This document shows, one piece after another, positions 34,450-43,321 of a DNA stretch of 48,454 bases; the first letter of the stretch is position 1; every line of letters begins with the position of its first letter. Under the pieces are notes generated by a model. The model saw nothing but the letters and a program-made list of their open reading frames with translations. It did not search any database and was not told the origin of the DNA. A program made the translations under genes and the position numbers. Location of the stretch: the NCBI GenBank assembly GCA_021775595.1, contig JAJFHN010000027.1:1-48454 (forward strand), read 5' to 3'. Source of the DNA: Hyphomicrobiales bacterium. GTDB lineage: Bacteria; Pseudomonadota; Alphaproteobacteria; Rhizobiales; Methyloligellaceae.

Positions 34450-35619
34450 TCAGACACGAATTCCACCATCCACAACCGTTATCACCTGGGCGTTTTCGCC
34501 CATCGGCGCAAAGACGCTCCCATCGGTTCCCGTCATCCAGGCCTGAGCGCCCAGGCGGGCGATTTCCGCAAACAGCGCACCACGGCGATCGCCATCAAGA
34601 TGAGCCGGTATTTCATCCAGCAACAGCAGCGGCGACTGGCCTGCATGGTTGTCTTTGACGAGCTCCAAATGCGCCAAAATCAGACCGACGAGCAAGGATT
34701 TCTGCTCGCCCGTCGAACAGCTCTTGGCCGGCGCGGTTTTGGGGCCGTACTCCACGATCAGATCGCTGCGATGGGGGCCCTCGAGCGTTCGTTTGGCGGT
34801 CCGGTCGCGTTCTCGGGTCTCCGCCAACCGCGCCCGGTAGAAGTCTTCGACATCGACCGCCGCCGCCGTCATCAACATCTCCTCCAGCAAACCTTCCAAG
34901 GCGAGATTGGACCAGGGGAACGGCGCGCTGACGTCGCCCCGGCGGCGCGTCTCGATCCGGCCGGTCAGACGCGTGACCAGATCCAAGCGCGCGGCGGCGA
35001 TCGCAACGCCAGCCTCGGCGATCTCCATCTCGAGCCCCTCAAACAACGCCTCGCCGCGCTCATACGTTTCAAACGCCTTGTTCCGCTGGCGGACGGCGCG
35101 CTCGAAGCGGCGGTTCTCGCGCGCGTTACCCGGATTGAGGCTCAGCACCAGCCTGTCGACGAAGCGCCGCCGTTCACCAGCCGATCCCATAAACAGCCCG
35201 TCCATCGCCGGTGTCAGCCAGACCACCCGAACAAGCTCGCCAAGCGCGCCCGAGCCCGACATTCTTCGACCGTCGACGCGCACACGCCGCCCGCTTGCCC
35301 CTTCCTCAAGACCAGCCAGTCCGGTGCCGATTTCATTGACCTGATCGCCAACATGCACCCGCGCCGCCACCGCCCAACCGTCAGCTGCACCGCGCCGGGT
35401 GATCTCCGCGTAAGCGCTGCGGCGCAGACCATGGCCGGCGGCAAGCAGCGAAACCGCCTCCAGCAGATTGGTCTTGCCCGCGCCATTGTCACCGACCAGC
35501 ACGACCGGCCGCATGTCGAGCTCCAGTGTGGCGGTCACATAATTGCGAAAATCGGTGACCGCGAGCCGTTCGACCCACAGCCTGTCGTCTTCGATCGGAA
35601 GATTGAGGGCGCCGTTCAC
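34450..35619 (-). CDS. recF: DNA replication and repair protein RecF
   Basis: A 389-residue SMC-like ATPase that starts with GTG at 35619. It loads RecA with RecO and RecR on gapped DNA. The Walker A motif is VGDNGAGKTNLLEAV, the signature is STGEQKSLLVGLILAHL, and Walker B is PLLLLDEIPAHLD. The N-terminal VERLAVTDFRNYVTATLEL is diagnostic. It lies 62 bases downstream of dnaN and 53 bases upstream of gyrB. Confidence 0.97.
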   Translation of the reverse strand: MNGALNLPIEDDRLWVERLAVTDFRNYVTATLELDMRPVVLVGDNGAGKTNLLEAVSLLAAGHGLRRSAYAEITRRGAADGWAVAARVHVGDQVNEIGTGLAGLEEGASGRRVRVDGRRMSGSGALGELVRVVWLTPAMDGLFMGSAGERRRFVDRLVLSLNPGNARENRRFERAVRQRNKAFETYERGEALFEGLEMEIAEAGVAIAAARLDLVTRLTGRIETRRRGDVSAPFPWSNLALEGLLEEMLMTAAAVDVEDFYRARLAETRERDRTAKRTLEGPHRSDLIVEYGPKTAPAKSCSTGEQKSLLVGLILAHLELVKDNHAGQSPLLLLDEIPAHLDGDRRGALFAEIARLGAQAWMTGTDGSVFAPMGENAQVITVVDGGIRV

Positions 35620-35681
35620 CGGTTCAACCGGTCCGAGCGCACTGGTAGATTAGGCGAGAATGGCCTTGCCGGCCCCATGCA

Positions 35682-36800
35682 CTAGACCCGCATCGGCATG
35701 AGCACATAGATCGCTGAGCTTTCGCTGCTGTCGCGCACCATGGTTGGCGAGCCCGCATCGGCCAGCAAGAAACGTGCGGTATCGCTCTCGAGCTGCCCCG
35801 AAATATCGAGCAGGTACCGTGCGTTAAAGCCGATTTCAATGGGTTCGCCCTTATAGTCGACGTCGAGCTCCTCCGTCGCGCTGCCGCTGTCGGGGTTGTT
35901 GACCGAAAGCACGAGCTTGCCATCACTGATATTGAGTTTGACGGCCCGGCCTTTTTCACTCGAGAGCGTCGATACCCGATCGACCGCGTGCGCGAACTCG
36001 GCGTTCGACACCCGCATTTCCTTGTCGTTGCCCTCGGGAATCACCCGGCCATAATCGGGAAACGTGCCATCGATCAGCTTTGAGGTGAGTTGGATCGCAC
36101 CGCAGGCAAATCGAATTTTCGTAGCCGAGAGCTCGACGTGAACGCTCTCATCCTCCTCCTCGAGGATCTTGTGGATTTCCTGGACCGTCTTGCGCGGCAC
36201 AATCACGCCCGGAATATCCTTGGCCCCCTTTGGCAGGTCGATTTCCACTTGCGCCAGGCGATGGCCGTCGGTCGCGACGGCGCGCAACAAGCTGCTTCCC
36301 TCGCCCGCAACCTCATGCAGATAGATGCCGTTTAGGTAATAGCGCGTCTCTTCAGTGGAGATGGCAAAGCGCGCCTTTTCGATCAGCCGCTTGAGATCCC
36401 TGGCGCCGATGTCGAAGGCATGGCTCATATCTCCAGCACTCAAATCCGGAAAATCGCTGGGCGGAAGCACTTGCAGCGCAAACTTGGCGTGGCCAGACGT
36501 GAGCGCCATGCGACCCTCATCGGGCCCGCGTGAAAACTCGATCTGCGCGCCATCGGGCAATTTGCGAACGATGTCATGAATGATATGCGCGGCGACGGTC
36601 GTTCCGCCTTCTTGCGAGACTTCGGCGGCAATGCTTTCCACCACCTCCACATCGAGGTCGGTGGCCGTGAGCTTCAGGGCATCACCCTTGGCCTCGAGCA
36701 GGACATTGGAAAGAATCGGTATCGTGTTGCGCCGCTCGACGACACTCGTCACGTGATTGAGCGCTTTGAACAGAACGCCTCTCTCGGTGATCAGACGCAT
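35682..36800 (-). CDS. dnaN: DNA polymerase III sliding clamp (beta subunit)
   Basis: A 372-residue clamp of full length, starting MRLITERGVLFKALNHVTSV and ending ESSAIYVLMPMRV. The three clamp domains carry GGTTVAAHIIHDIVRKLPDG, the EETRYYLNGIYLHE block and the C-terminal YLLDISGQL. The C-terminal binding pocket residues that accept polymerase and MutS peptides (the PMR end) are present. It follows dnaA by 135 bases; that gap holds two small GC hairpins (36830-36848 and 36897-36910) that could modulate read-through. Confidence 0.98.
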   Translation of the reverse strand: MRLITERGVLFKALNHVTSVVERRNTIPILSNVLLEAKGDALKLTATDLDVEVVESIAAEVSQEGGTTVAAHIIHDIVRKLPDGAQIEFSRGPDEGRMALTSGHAKFALQVLPPSDFPDLSAGDMSHAFDIGARDLKRLIEKARFAISTEETRYYLNGIYLHEVAGEGSSLLRAVATDGHRLAQVEIDLPKGAKDIPGVIVPRKTVQEIHKILEEEDESVHVELSATKIRFACGAIQLTSKLIDGTFPDYGRVIPEGNDKEMRVSNAEFAHAVDRVSTLSSEKGRAVKLNISDGKLVLSVNNPDSGSATEELDVDYKGEPIEIGFNARYLLDISGQLESDTARFLLADAGSPTMVRDSSESSAIYVLMPMRV

Positions 36801-36935
36801 GAGTAAGCCTTAACTATGCGGTGAAATGGGCTGCCGGACGGCGGCAGCGTCCATTATCCCTCAATTCCGCTCTCATCAAAACAATAAGATTCGTCCGGCC
36901 GGAAACGGCCACAGACTGCCGACGGTGATTCTTAT
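36801..36935 (-). other. dnaA-dnaN intergenic region with two hairpins
   Basis: GCTGCCG (36830-36836) pairs with CGGCAGC (36842-36848), and GGCCG (36897-36901) pairs with CGGCC (36906-36910), whose loop reads GAAA on the plus strand and UUUC in the minus-strand transcript. On the minus strand the second is followed by GGACGAAUCUUAUUGUUUUG, a weak U-rich stretch. They may partly terminate dnaA transcripts or shape the dnaN leader. No good DnaA box was seen. Confidence 0.4.
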
Positions 36936-38444
36936 TCAGTCCTTGAGCAACCTCATCAGCAAATCGACCTCCTCCTGCAAGGACGGATCGTCCTTCATGA
37001 GCGAATCGATCTTTCTTATCGCGTGCAGAACAGTGGTGTGATCGCGATTGCCAAACCGACGCCCGATTTCGGGCAAGGAGCGGGACGTCAGCTGCTTGGC
37101 GAGATACATGCCGACTTGCCTGGGACGCACGATCGAGCGGTTGCGGCGACTGGAGAGCAGATCGGATCGGTTGACGCCAAAATGCTTGGAGACGATCCGC
37201 AATATGTCTTCGATTTTGACCCGCTTGGGCTCGCTGCCGCGCATCAGATCACGGATGATGTGCTCTGCCGTTTCCATCGTGATGGGTTGTTCAGTCAGCT
37301 GAAAGGCCGCCCGCAGCCGGATGATTGCGCCTTCCAGCTCGCGCCCGCCGTCGGTCAACCGGCTCGCCAGGAAATCCGTCACCGCACGCGGGATCCGGAA
37401 ACTGGGATCGCGCTCGCATTCCTCTTCGGCGCGGCGGGTCAGGATGCGATGGCGCAACTCGTAGTCCATCGTTCCGATTTCGGCTACCAATCCGCCAGCC
37501 AAACGCGAGCGCATTCTGGCGTCGAGCTTTTCGAGCTGGGCAGGCGGACGGTCTGCGGCGACGACCACTTGCCGGCCGCCATCGATCAGCGAATTGAGCG
37601 CGTGGCAAAACTCCTGCTGTATCGTCGCGCCCTGCAAAAATTCCATGTCGTCGATGAGCAGAATGTCGATGCCGCGCAGTTGCTCCTTGAAGGCCAGCGC
37701 ATCACGCGCGCGCAACGCCTGCACGAAGCTCGACATGAAGCGCTCCGCGGTCAAATAGAGCACCCGCGCCGACATCGCCCGCCGCCTGACATCAAGCGCG
37801 ATGGCGTGCAGCAAATGCGTTTTTCCAAGCCCGACGCTTCCCTGGATATAGAGCGGATTGTAGCGCAGCGGTTGAACGCTGATGGTTTCCGCCACCTCTT
37901 GCGCTGCGGCGTGCACCAAGCGGTTGGACGTGCCAACGACGAATGAGCCGAAGCTGAATCGGGGATCAAGCGGCGATCCCTCGAAGCCGTCCGAGCCCGT
38001 TTGCATCGGCGCCATGGGACCCGTTCGGACCTGACCCGGTTCCCGTCGCAACGCGTCAGGTTTTCCCTGCCGCTCTGCTTGCAGCGCGTGCGCCGCCGCC
38101 TGCTCGGCGCTGTCATGGGGTCTGCGAACCCTAAATTCGATACGCGCGGTTTGCGGAAACTCCTCTTGGGAGCAATTCAACAAGCGCTCGTAATAATGGG
38201 ATTGCAGCCAATTCTTGAGAAATCTGGTGGGTACGGAGACGTGCACCGTCGCCGCATTGACGTTTTCGAGTTCGACGCGCCCGAACCAGCTCGAAAAGAC
38301 GTCTTCCCCCAATTCAGCACGCAAGCGTTTGCGTACCCGTTGCCAGCTCTCCAGATGTGTATTTGTGTCTTGATGTTGCGCCTTGTTGTCCACGTTTTTT
38401 GCTTCTTTCTGCGCCGCCCTGCTGACCTGATGTTTTTCGGTCAT
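36936..38444 (-). CDS. dnaA: Chromosomal replication initiator DnaA
   Basis: A 502-residue initiator. Domain I is WQRVRKRLRAELGEDVFSSW, domain II is a Gln/Arg-rich linker, domain III has Walker A GSVGLGKTHLLHAIA and Walker B DILLIDDMEFLQG, and domain IV ends with the DNA-binding signature GRRFGNRDHTTVLHAIRKID. It binds DnaA boxes and opens the origin. The amino end, residues 1-30, is polar and extended (EKHQVSRAAQKEAK), as in many alphaproteobacterial proteins. It lies 104 bases after the rhodanese gene on the same strand. Confidence 0.98.
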   Translation of the reverse strand: MTEKHQVSRAAQKEAKNVDNKAQHQDTNTHLESWQRVRKRLRAELGEDVFSSWFGRVELENVNAATVHVSVPTRFLKNWLQSHYYERLLNCSQEEFPQTARIEFRVRRPHDSAEQAAAHALQAERQGKPDALRREPGQVRTGPMAPMQTGSDGFEGSPLDPRFSFGSFVVGTSNRLVHAAAQEVAETISVQPLRYNPLYIQGSVGLGKTHLLHAIALDVRRRAMSARVLYLTAERFMSSFVQALRARDALAFKEQLRGIDILLIDDMEFLQGATIQQEFCHALNSLIDGGRQVVVAADRPPAQLEKLDARMRSRLAGGLVAEIGTMDYELRHRILTRRAEEECERDPSFRIPRAVTDFLASRLTDGGRELEGAIIRLRAAFQLTEQPITMETAEHIIRDLMRGSEPKRVKIEDILRIVSKHFGVNRSDLLSSRRNRSIVRPRQVGMYLAKQLTSRSLPEIGRRFGNRDHTTVLHAIRKIDSLMKDDPSLQEEVDLLMRLLKD

Positions 38445-38548
38445 ACCTGGTCTCGTTGTTTCTTGACGCGTGTGCGCCCGTTCTTCTTATGGCGCCCGGC
38501 ACCATGTCCCTACGCATACCCACTTCAATGCACACTCAGCCGGTCCCT

Positions 38549-38995
38549 CTAGCCCTGCAGCCAGGGCAAACCGACAACCTTCCACCCGGCAAGGACCCCT
38601 CGATGCCTGTCGTTGTCGGGCGGCCCTTCGAAGCCGCCAGCAACGTTGTGGCACGCACGGTACCCCGCCATGACCATCGCCTGCGCTGCTGCGAGGCTCC
38701 GGACACCCGAACGGCAAATGAAATAGAGGTCAGCGTCCTGATCAGTCCCCAGCGCATCAAGCGCCGAGGCCAGCTGGTCAGCAAACGACGGATTGCGCTG
38801 GTTATCGGGAAAGCCCATCCATTCGACCATAAGGATTTGCTTCCCTATGGCCGTTAAATCCGGCACCCCGACAAAGGCCCATTCCGCCTGCGTTCGAACA
38901 TCGACGAGTTGCGCGCTGGAGTCGGCGGCCAACCGCTCCCAGACTTCACCCGCTTCGACGTCGTCCACTCCAAGTCGCTTTTCCGACTCGGCCAC
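38549..38995 (-). CDS. Rhodanese-like sulfurtransferase
   Basis: A 148-residue single-domain rhodanese that starts with GTG at 38995 behind GAGAG. The active loop is FICRSGVRS with the persulfide cysteine about residue 94, after the typical LVDVRTQAEWAFVGVPD opening and before NVAGGFEGP. It may move sulfane sulfur to acceptors. It lies between rpsT and dnaA on the same strand and ends 104 bases before dnaA, so it may share a transcript with it. No molybdenum or thiamin gene is near to hint at an acceptor. Confidence 0.9.
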   Translation of the reverse strand: MAESEKRLGVDDVEAGEVWERLAADSSAQLVDVRTQAEWAFVGVPDLTAIGKQILMVEWMGFPDNQRNPSFADQLASALDALGTDQDADLYFICRSGVRSLAAAQAMVMAGYRACHNVAGGFEGPPDNDRHRGVLAGWKVVGLPWLQG

Positions 38996-39608
38996 GTTGA
39001 TCTCTCAATCCCAAAGGCGCCAAGCAACTCAATTACAAGAAAATCCCGAACACGCGTCCTGAATCTCAAGTCAAGCCCGCAATTAGTTTACTGCGACGCT
39101 AGACTTCAAGTTAACGGGCAGGATTTCCTGCCCCAACAAAACACACGGGTACTGCACATCTGCTTGGCAACGCCAGCAAATTACTACAAAAATACCAATT
39201 TTTAGGGGATCTGCCCCGTTCGGATGCCTAGATTATAACGCTGCGGCTTAGTGATGCAATGGCTATAATGCATTCAGGCGCCGGAATTTTTAGGCAATTC
39301 CCGGCGCGCGATACTGTTTTGGATGCACCTTCTTTTGCCAAGGTGCTGGGATACAAAGCAGAATCGCCGCTGCAGGGCTCTTTTGCACCACCACGCAATA
39401 ATCCGCAGTTTTCCGCAGAATGCCGCGATTTTTCGCTGCTTTGACATCGCGGCCCGGCCCGCCGCGCGCGCGCGCACGCGCCGTCAAAAACCCTAAGACG
39501 TTGAATCTTCGAAAATTTGATTTGAGAGGCCGCGGCGGCGCCGTTTCGGCCAATCCGCCGGCTGTCACCTTCTTGCAACAAACCGCGAAAAATGTGTGGA
39601 AAGTTGGC
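38996..39608. other. Non-coding region between rpsT and the rhodanese-dnaA genes
   Basis: This 613-base stretch is the longest gene-free piece. The part at about 39060-39290 is AT-rich and holds a good minus-strand promoter (39232-39259) and a hairpin GGGCAGG ATTT CCTGCCC (39116-39133). An alternating CG run lies at 39463-39480. Words near a DnaA box (TAATCCGCA and TTTTCCGCA about 39400-39420, and CTTTCCACA on the minus strand about 39597) each differ by two bases from TTATCCACA, so I do not call an origin. Short open frames on both strands show no protein features. Confidence 0.5.
39232..39259 (-). promoter_or_regulatory. Promoter towards the rhodanese and dnaA
   Basis: On the minus strand TTGCAT (39259-39254) and TATAAT (39237-39232) are 16 bases apart. 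Transcription would begin near 39225, giving a leader of about 230 bases that includes the hairpin at 39116-39133 before the rhodanese GTG at 38995. A perfect TATAAT is rare in such GC-rich DNA, which supports the call. Confidence 0.6.
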
Positions 39609-39875
39609 TCAGGCGCCCAGTGCGCGCACCCTGGCAGAGAGGCGAGAGATCTTTCGGCTGCCGGTGTTGCGGTGGATGATGTTGCGCTGAACAGCGCGCA
39701 TGACATGCGGCTGCGCCTCACGCAGCGCCGCTTGCGCCGCCTTCTGGTCACCGGCTTCCACGGCTTCTTCGACCTTGCGCACATATGTGCGCATGCGGGT
39801 CCGCCACAGTTTGTTATGGGCCGTGCGGCGCGCCTGTTGGCGCACTGCTTTTTTTGCCGATTTTGTGTTGGCCAT
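39609..39875 (-). CDS. rpsT: Ribosomal protein bS20
   Basis: An 88-residue basic protein: [18 protein letters not shown] at the start and [13 protein letters not shown]-type end (here [15 protein letters not shown]). It binds 16S rRNA in the small subunit. The placing of rpsT beside dnaA is widespread in Hyphomicrobiales. It has its own promoter at 39953-39981 and about 75 bases of leader. Confidence 0.98.
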   Translation of the reverse strand: MANTKSAKKAVRQQARRTAHNKLWRTRMRTYVRKVEEAVEAGDQKAAQAALREAQPHVMRAVQRNIIHRNTGSRKISRLSARVRALGA

Positions 39876-39952
39876 GCCGCTTTCCTGAATTCATCAAACT
39901 CCGGCATTGCTCTGGCATGCGCGTGCAATGCTGGCGCCGGAAAATCGAGCTG

Positions 39953-39981
39953 TGTATATAGGGGCCACCAAGGTCCGTCAA
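39953..39981 (-). promoter_or_regulatory. rpsT promoter
   Basis: On the minus strand TTGACG (39981-39976) and TATACA (39958-39953) are 17 bases apart, close to the ideal sigma-70 promoter. It lies about 80 bases upstream of the rpsT ATG. Confidence 0.7.
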
Positions 39982-40038
39982 CGCCACGAGCACGTCGGCC
40001 GGCGGCCATGATACAGCAGCGCCCGAGGAAACACGATC

Positions 40039-40455
40039 TTGACCAATAACTTTCACGAGCATTTCCGTGAATCTGAAGTGGCGCCGCCGAGCGAGCGGGC
40101 CACCGGCATCGTGTTCGCGTGCGTTGCGTTGCTGATCGCGGCATTCACCTACACCAATCCGTTCGTCGCTGCACCGGCCCTGGCGCTTTCCGCCGCCTTC
40201 GCCCTGACAAGCTGGCTCAAGCCCGCCTGGCTGGCGCCCCTCAACCGGGCCTGGTTCCGGCTTTCGCTCCTTCTCAACCGTGTGGTCAACCCGATCGTCA
40301 TGCTGCTCATCTATGCGGTCGCAATCGTGCCGACCGGTCTCATCATGCAGGCGCTGCGCGATCCGCTGAGCGCCAGGCCGGCGCGCGGGCGCGCCAGCTA
40401 CTGGCACGAGCGCGATCCCGATGAAGCCCGCAGCACCATGTCAAATCAGTTCTAG
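40039..40455 (+). CDS. SxtJ-like membrane protein
   Basis: A 138-residue protein beginning with TTG at 40039 behind GAGGAAA. Two or three hydrophobic segments (GIVFACVALLIAAFTYTNPFVAAPALALSAAFAL in parts, and VVNPIVMLLIYAVAIVPTGLIM) flank a middle of SWLKPAWLAPLNRAWFRLSLLLNRVVNP, which is the mark of the SxtJ family. The tail is polar and basic. The family always travels with a carbamoyltransferase and a small DUF5989 protein, which follow here. The function is unknown. It may anchor the carbamoyltransferase at the membrane. Confidence 0.82.
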   Translation: MTNNFHEHFRESEVAPPSERATGIVFACVALLIAAFTYTNPFVAAPALALSAAFALTSWLKPAWLAPLNRAWFRLSLLLNRVVNPIVMLLIYAVAIVPTGLIMQALRDPLSARPARGRASYWHERDPDEARSTMSNQF

Positions 40456-40478
40456 CGGTACGCAGGCAGCAACAGTCC

Positions 40479-40631
40479 ATGATTTCCATTTTCAAAGAAC
40501 TCTTCGCCTATATGAGCGCTCGAAAAAAATGGTGGCTGGCGCCGGTCATCGTCATCTTGGTGCTGTTTGGCGGTTTGTTGGTCCTCGCTCAAGGCTCCGC
40601 CGTGGCGCCCTTCATCTACACGATTTTTTAG
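40479..40631 (+). CDS. DUF5989 (SxtK-like) single-helix membrane protein
   Basis: A 50-residue protein, too short for many gene callers, from the ATG at 40479. A short amphipathic start (MISIFKELFAYMSARKKWW) leads into one membrane helix (LAPVIVILVLFGGLLVLAQ) and ends GSAVAPFIYTIF, which is the typical DUF5989 pattern. It sits 23 bases after the SxtJ-like gene and 33 bases before the carbamoyltransferase. The order SxtJ-like, DUF5989, carbamoyltransferase supports a real gene. The function is unknown. Confidence 0.85.
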   Translation: MISIFKELFAYMSARKKWWLAPVIVILVLFGGLLVLAQGSAVAPFIYTIF

Positions 40632-40664
40632 CGCCACCTCGCCCTCGACAGAAACGATTCCTCC

Positions 40665-42500
40665 GTGCGCATCCTCGGTATATCCGCCTTCTATCACGAC
40701 AGCGCGGCGGCCATCTTGCAGGACGGCCGCATCATCGCCGCCGCCCAGGAGGAGCGCTTCACGCGCATAAAACACGACGCCCATTTTCCCGACAACGCCA
40801 TCCAATATTGCCTCGATGAAGCTGGCGTCAGCCTGGATCAGGTCGATCACATTTGTTTTTTCGAGAAACCGTTCTTGAAATTTGAACGCCTGATCGAGAC
40901 CTATCTGGCGCGCGCGCCGCGCGGCTTTGCGTCCTTCCGCATGGCAATGCCGCTTTGGATCAAAGAGAAGCTTTTCCAGAAGACCAACATTATACAATCG
41001 CTCGAGCCCTATGCGCCCTCAGGCGAGGTTGAGCAAAAACTTCTGTTCTCCGAGCACCACCAGAGCCACGCTGCGTCCGCCTTCTATCCCTCACCCTTCG
41101 AAAAGGCGGTGGTCTTGACCATGGACGGTGTCGGCGAGTGGACGACCGCCTCCGTTTCGATCGGCAGCGGCAATCAACTTCAAGTCGAGCGCGAAATCCG
41201 CTGGCCACACAGTCTCGGCCTGCTCTATTCGGCCTTCACCTATTATACGGGCTTCAAGGTCAACTCCGGCGAATACAAGGTGATGGGACTGGCCCCCTAT
41301 GGCGAGCCAAAGTTCGCTGAACTCATCATGGAGCACCTGATAGACGTTAAGCCCGACGGGTCGTTTTGGCTCGATCAGAGCTATTTCAATTACGCCACGG
41401 GTCTCACCATGACCAATGAGCGTTTCGATACGCTGTTTGGCGGACCGCCACGCGCACCCGATGAGCGCATCGGTCAGCGCGAGATGGATCTTGCCGCATC
41501 CGTCCAGCAGGTAACCGAAGAGGTGATGTTGCGCATCGCCCGCAATCTGGCAGAGAGCTACCAGCTGCCCAATTTATGCCTGGCCGGCGGCGTGGCGCTC
41601 AATTGCGTCGCTAACGGCAAACTGCTGCGGGACGGCAGTTTTGAGAATATCTGGATTCAGCCTGCCGCTGGCGATGCCGGCGGCGCATTGGGTGCGGCTT
41701 ATGCGGCACACCACCTGCATCTGGGCGCGCCGCGAAACGCCGATGGCGATCGCGACGCCATGCAGGGAGCTTATCTTGGGCCATCCTTCGACCAGGCCGA
41801 CATTGAAGCGCGTCTCAAGCGCGCCGGCGCGACATTTGATGTGCTCGCAGACGATGCTCTGTTTGAGCGGGCCGCCCGCGCGCTGGAAGCCGGCGATGCG
41901 TTGGGCTGGCATTCGGGCCGCATGGAGTTTGGACCCCGCGCGCTTGGCGGACGCTCGATCCTGGGTGATCCGCGCAACGCGGAAATGCAAAAGACACTCA
42001 ATTTGAAGATCAAATACCGTGAGAGCTTCCGCCCCTTTGCGCCATCGGTGATCGCGGAGGATGTGAGCGACTATTTCGAGCTCTATAGCGCCAGTCCTTA
42101 CATGCTGCTCGTCGCCGACATACAGCCCAAGCGGCGGCTCAAAATGAGCGCTGCGGACAAGGCGCTGTTCGGCATCGACAAGCTCAATGTGACGCGCTCC
42201 GATTTACCAGCCGTCACGCATGTCGATTATTCCGCCCGCGTCCAGACCGTGCACAACGAGACCAATCCCCGTTATTACGCGCTCCTCCAGGCCTTTAAAC
42301 GCCTGACGGGCTGCAGCGTGCTGGTCAATACATCATTCAACGTGCGCGGCGAGCCCATCGTCTGCACGCCCGAAGACGCCTTCCACTGTTTCATGGGCAC
42401 GGAGATGGAGTCGTTGGTGGTCGGCAATTGCTTCTTATCGAAAGCCGATCAGGACCCCGCGCTGGCGAGCGATTACAAAGACCGCTTCGAACTCGATTGA
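40665..42500 (+). CDS. Carbamoyltransferase of the NodU/TobZ/SxtI family
   Basis: A 611-residue protein starting with GTG at 40665 (ILGISAFYHDSAAAIL). The Kae1-like N-terminal half has FSEHHQSHAASAFYPS with metal-binding histidines, TMDGVGEW, and HSLGLLYSAFTYYTGFKV and SGEYKVMGLAPYG. The YrdC-like C-terminal half has EFGPRALGGRSILGDPRN, SFRPFAPSV and NTSFNVRGEPIVCTPEDA. Such enzymes make carbamoyl-adenylate from carbamoyl phosphate and ATP and pass the carbamoyl group to a hydroxyl of a sugar, antibiotic or lipid. The acceptor is unknown; no glycosyltransferase or secondary-metabolite gene is adjacent. Confidence 0.93.
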   Translation: MRILGISAFYHDSAAAILQDGRIIAAAQEERFTRIKHDAHFPDNAIQYCLDEAGVSLDQVDHICFFEKPFLKFERLIETYLARAPRGFASFRMAMPLWIKEKLFQKTNIIQSLEPYAPSGEVEQKLLFSEHHQSHAASAFYPSPFEKAVVLTMDGVGEWTTASVSIGSGNQLQVEREIRWPHSLGLLYSAFTYYTGFKVNSGEYKVMGLAPYGEPKFAELIMEHLIDVKPDGSFWLDQSYFNYATGLTMTNERFDTLFGGPPRAPDERIGQREMDLAASVQQVTEEVMLRIARNLAESYQLPNLCLAGGVALNCVANGKLLRDGSFENIWIQPAAGDAGGALGAAYAAHHLHLGAPRNADGDRDAMQGAYLGPSFDQADIEARLKRAGATFDVLADDALFERAARALEAGDALGWHSGRMEFGPRALGGRSILGDPRNAEMQKTLNLKIKYRESFRPFAPSVIAEDVSDYFELYSASPYMLLVADIQPKRRLKMSAADKALFGIDKLNVTRSDLPAVTHVDYSARVQTVHNETNPRYYALLQAFKRLTGCSVLVNTSFNVRGEPIVCTPEDAFHCFMGTEMESLVVGNCFLSKADQDPALASDYKDRFELD

Positions 42501-42509
42501 CGAGGCCCT

Positions 42510-43283
42510 TTAGCGGTTCTTGAAATCGGGTTTGCGCTTTTCGATGAAGGCGTTGGCGCCTTCCGTCTGGTCCTCGGTCGCAAACAGCGAAACGAACGTG
42601 CGCCGCTCAAAGCGCGCGCCTTCGGCCAAAGTCGTCTCGTAAGCTCGGTTGACGGCTTCCTTGGCCAGCAACACCGAGGGCAGAGACATCGAGGCGATTT
42701 TTTTGGCCGTCTTGAGCGTCTCTTCGATCAAGTCGCCTGCCGGCACGATACGGCTCACCAGTCCGCTTCGCTCGGCCTCCTGCGCGTCCATCTGGCGGCC
42801 GCTCAAACACATTTCCATGGCCTTTGATTTGCCGACAACCCGCGTCAGTCTTTGGGTCCCGCCAGCGCCCGGAATCAATCCCAAATTGATTTCCGGTTGG
42901 CCAAACACCGCCGTATCTGCCGCGATTATGAAGTCGCACATCATGGCGAGCTCGCAGCCGCCGCCGAGCGCAAAGCCCGCGACCGCAGCGATCACCGGCT
43001 TGCGCGCCTGCGCCACCCGGTCCCAGCTGGCCAGAAAATCTGTCGTGTAAGCCTCGACAAATGTCTTGTCCTTCATCTCTTTGATGTCCGCGCCCGCTGC
43101 AAAGGCCCGCTCGCTGCCCGTGATCACCACACAGCCAATTGCCGCGTCCGCCTCAAATCCATCGAGCGCCTGGCCCAATTCGCCAATCAGCGCACTGTTG
43201 AGCGCGTTGAGCGCGTCTGGCCGGTTGAGCGTGATCAGCCCGACCTTATCCTTGGTCTCCACGATGATATTTTCATAACCCAT
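42510..43283 (-). CDS. Enoyl-CoA hydratase (short-chain crotonase)
   Basis: A 257-residue protein from the ATG at 43283, [20 protein letters not shown]. It hydrates trans-2-enoyl-CoA in fatty-acid or related catabolism. The two catalytic glutamates are in [12 protein letters not shown] and [19 protein letters not shown], and the oxyanion-hole backbone in [11 protein letters not shown] is intact. Its place near rpsT, dnaA and mutM is a known Hyphomicrobiales arrangement. It lies 38 bases downstream of mutM on the same strand. Confidence 0.93.
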   Translation of the reverse strand: MGYENIIVETKDKVGLITLNRPDALNALNSALIGELGQALDGFEADAAIGCVVITGSERAFAAGADIKEMKDKTFVEAYTTDFLASWDRVAQARKPVIAAVAGFALGGGCELAMMCDFIIAADTAVFGQPEINLGLIPGAGGTQRLTRVVGKSKAMEMCLSGRQMDAQEAERSGLVSRIVPAGDLIEETLKTAKKIASMSLPSVLLAKEAVNRAYETTLAEGARFERRTFVSLFATEDQTEGANAFIEKRKPDFKNR

Positions 43284-43321
43284 GACGGTCCCCGTTTCGT
43301 GATTGCGGATGGTGCGGCGGT

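Noticed and set aside
38996-39608. Possible chromosomal origin next to rpsT and dnaA
   Set aside because: The words nearest a DnaA box have two mismatches each. In many alphaproteobacteria the origin is not beside dnaA. Skew data would be needed.
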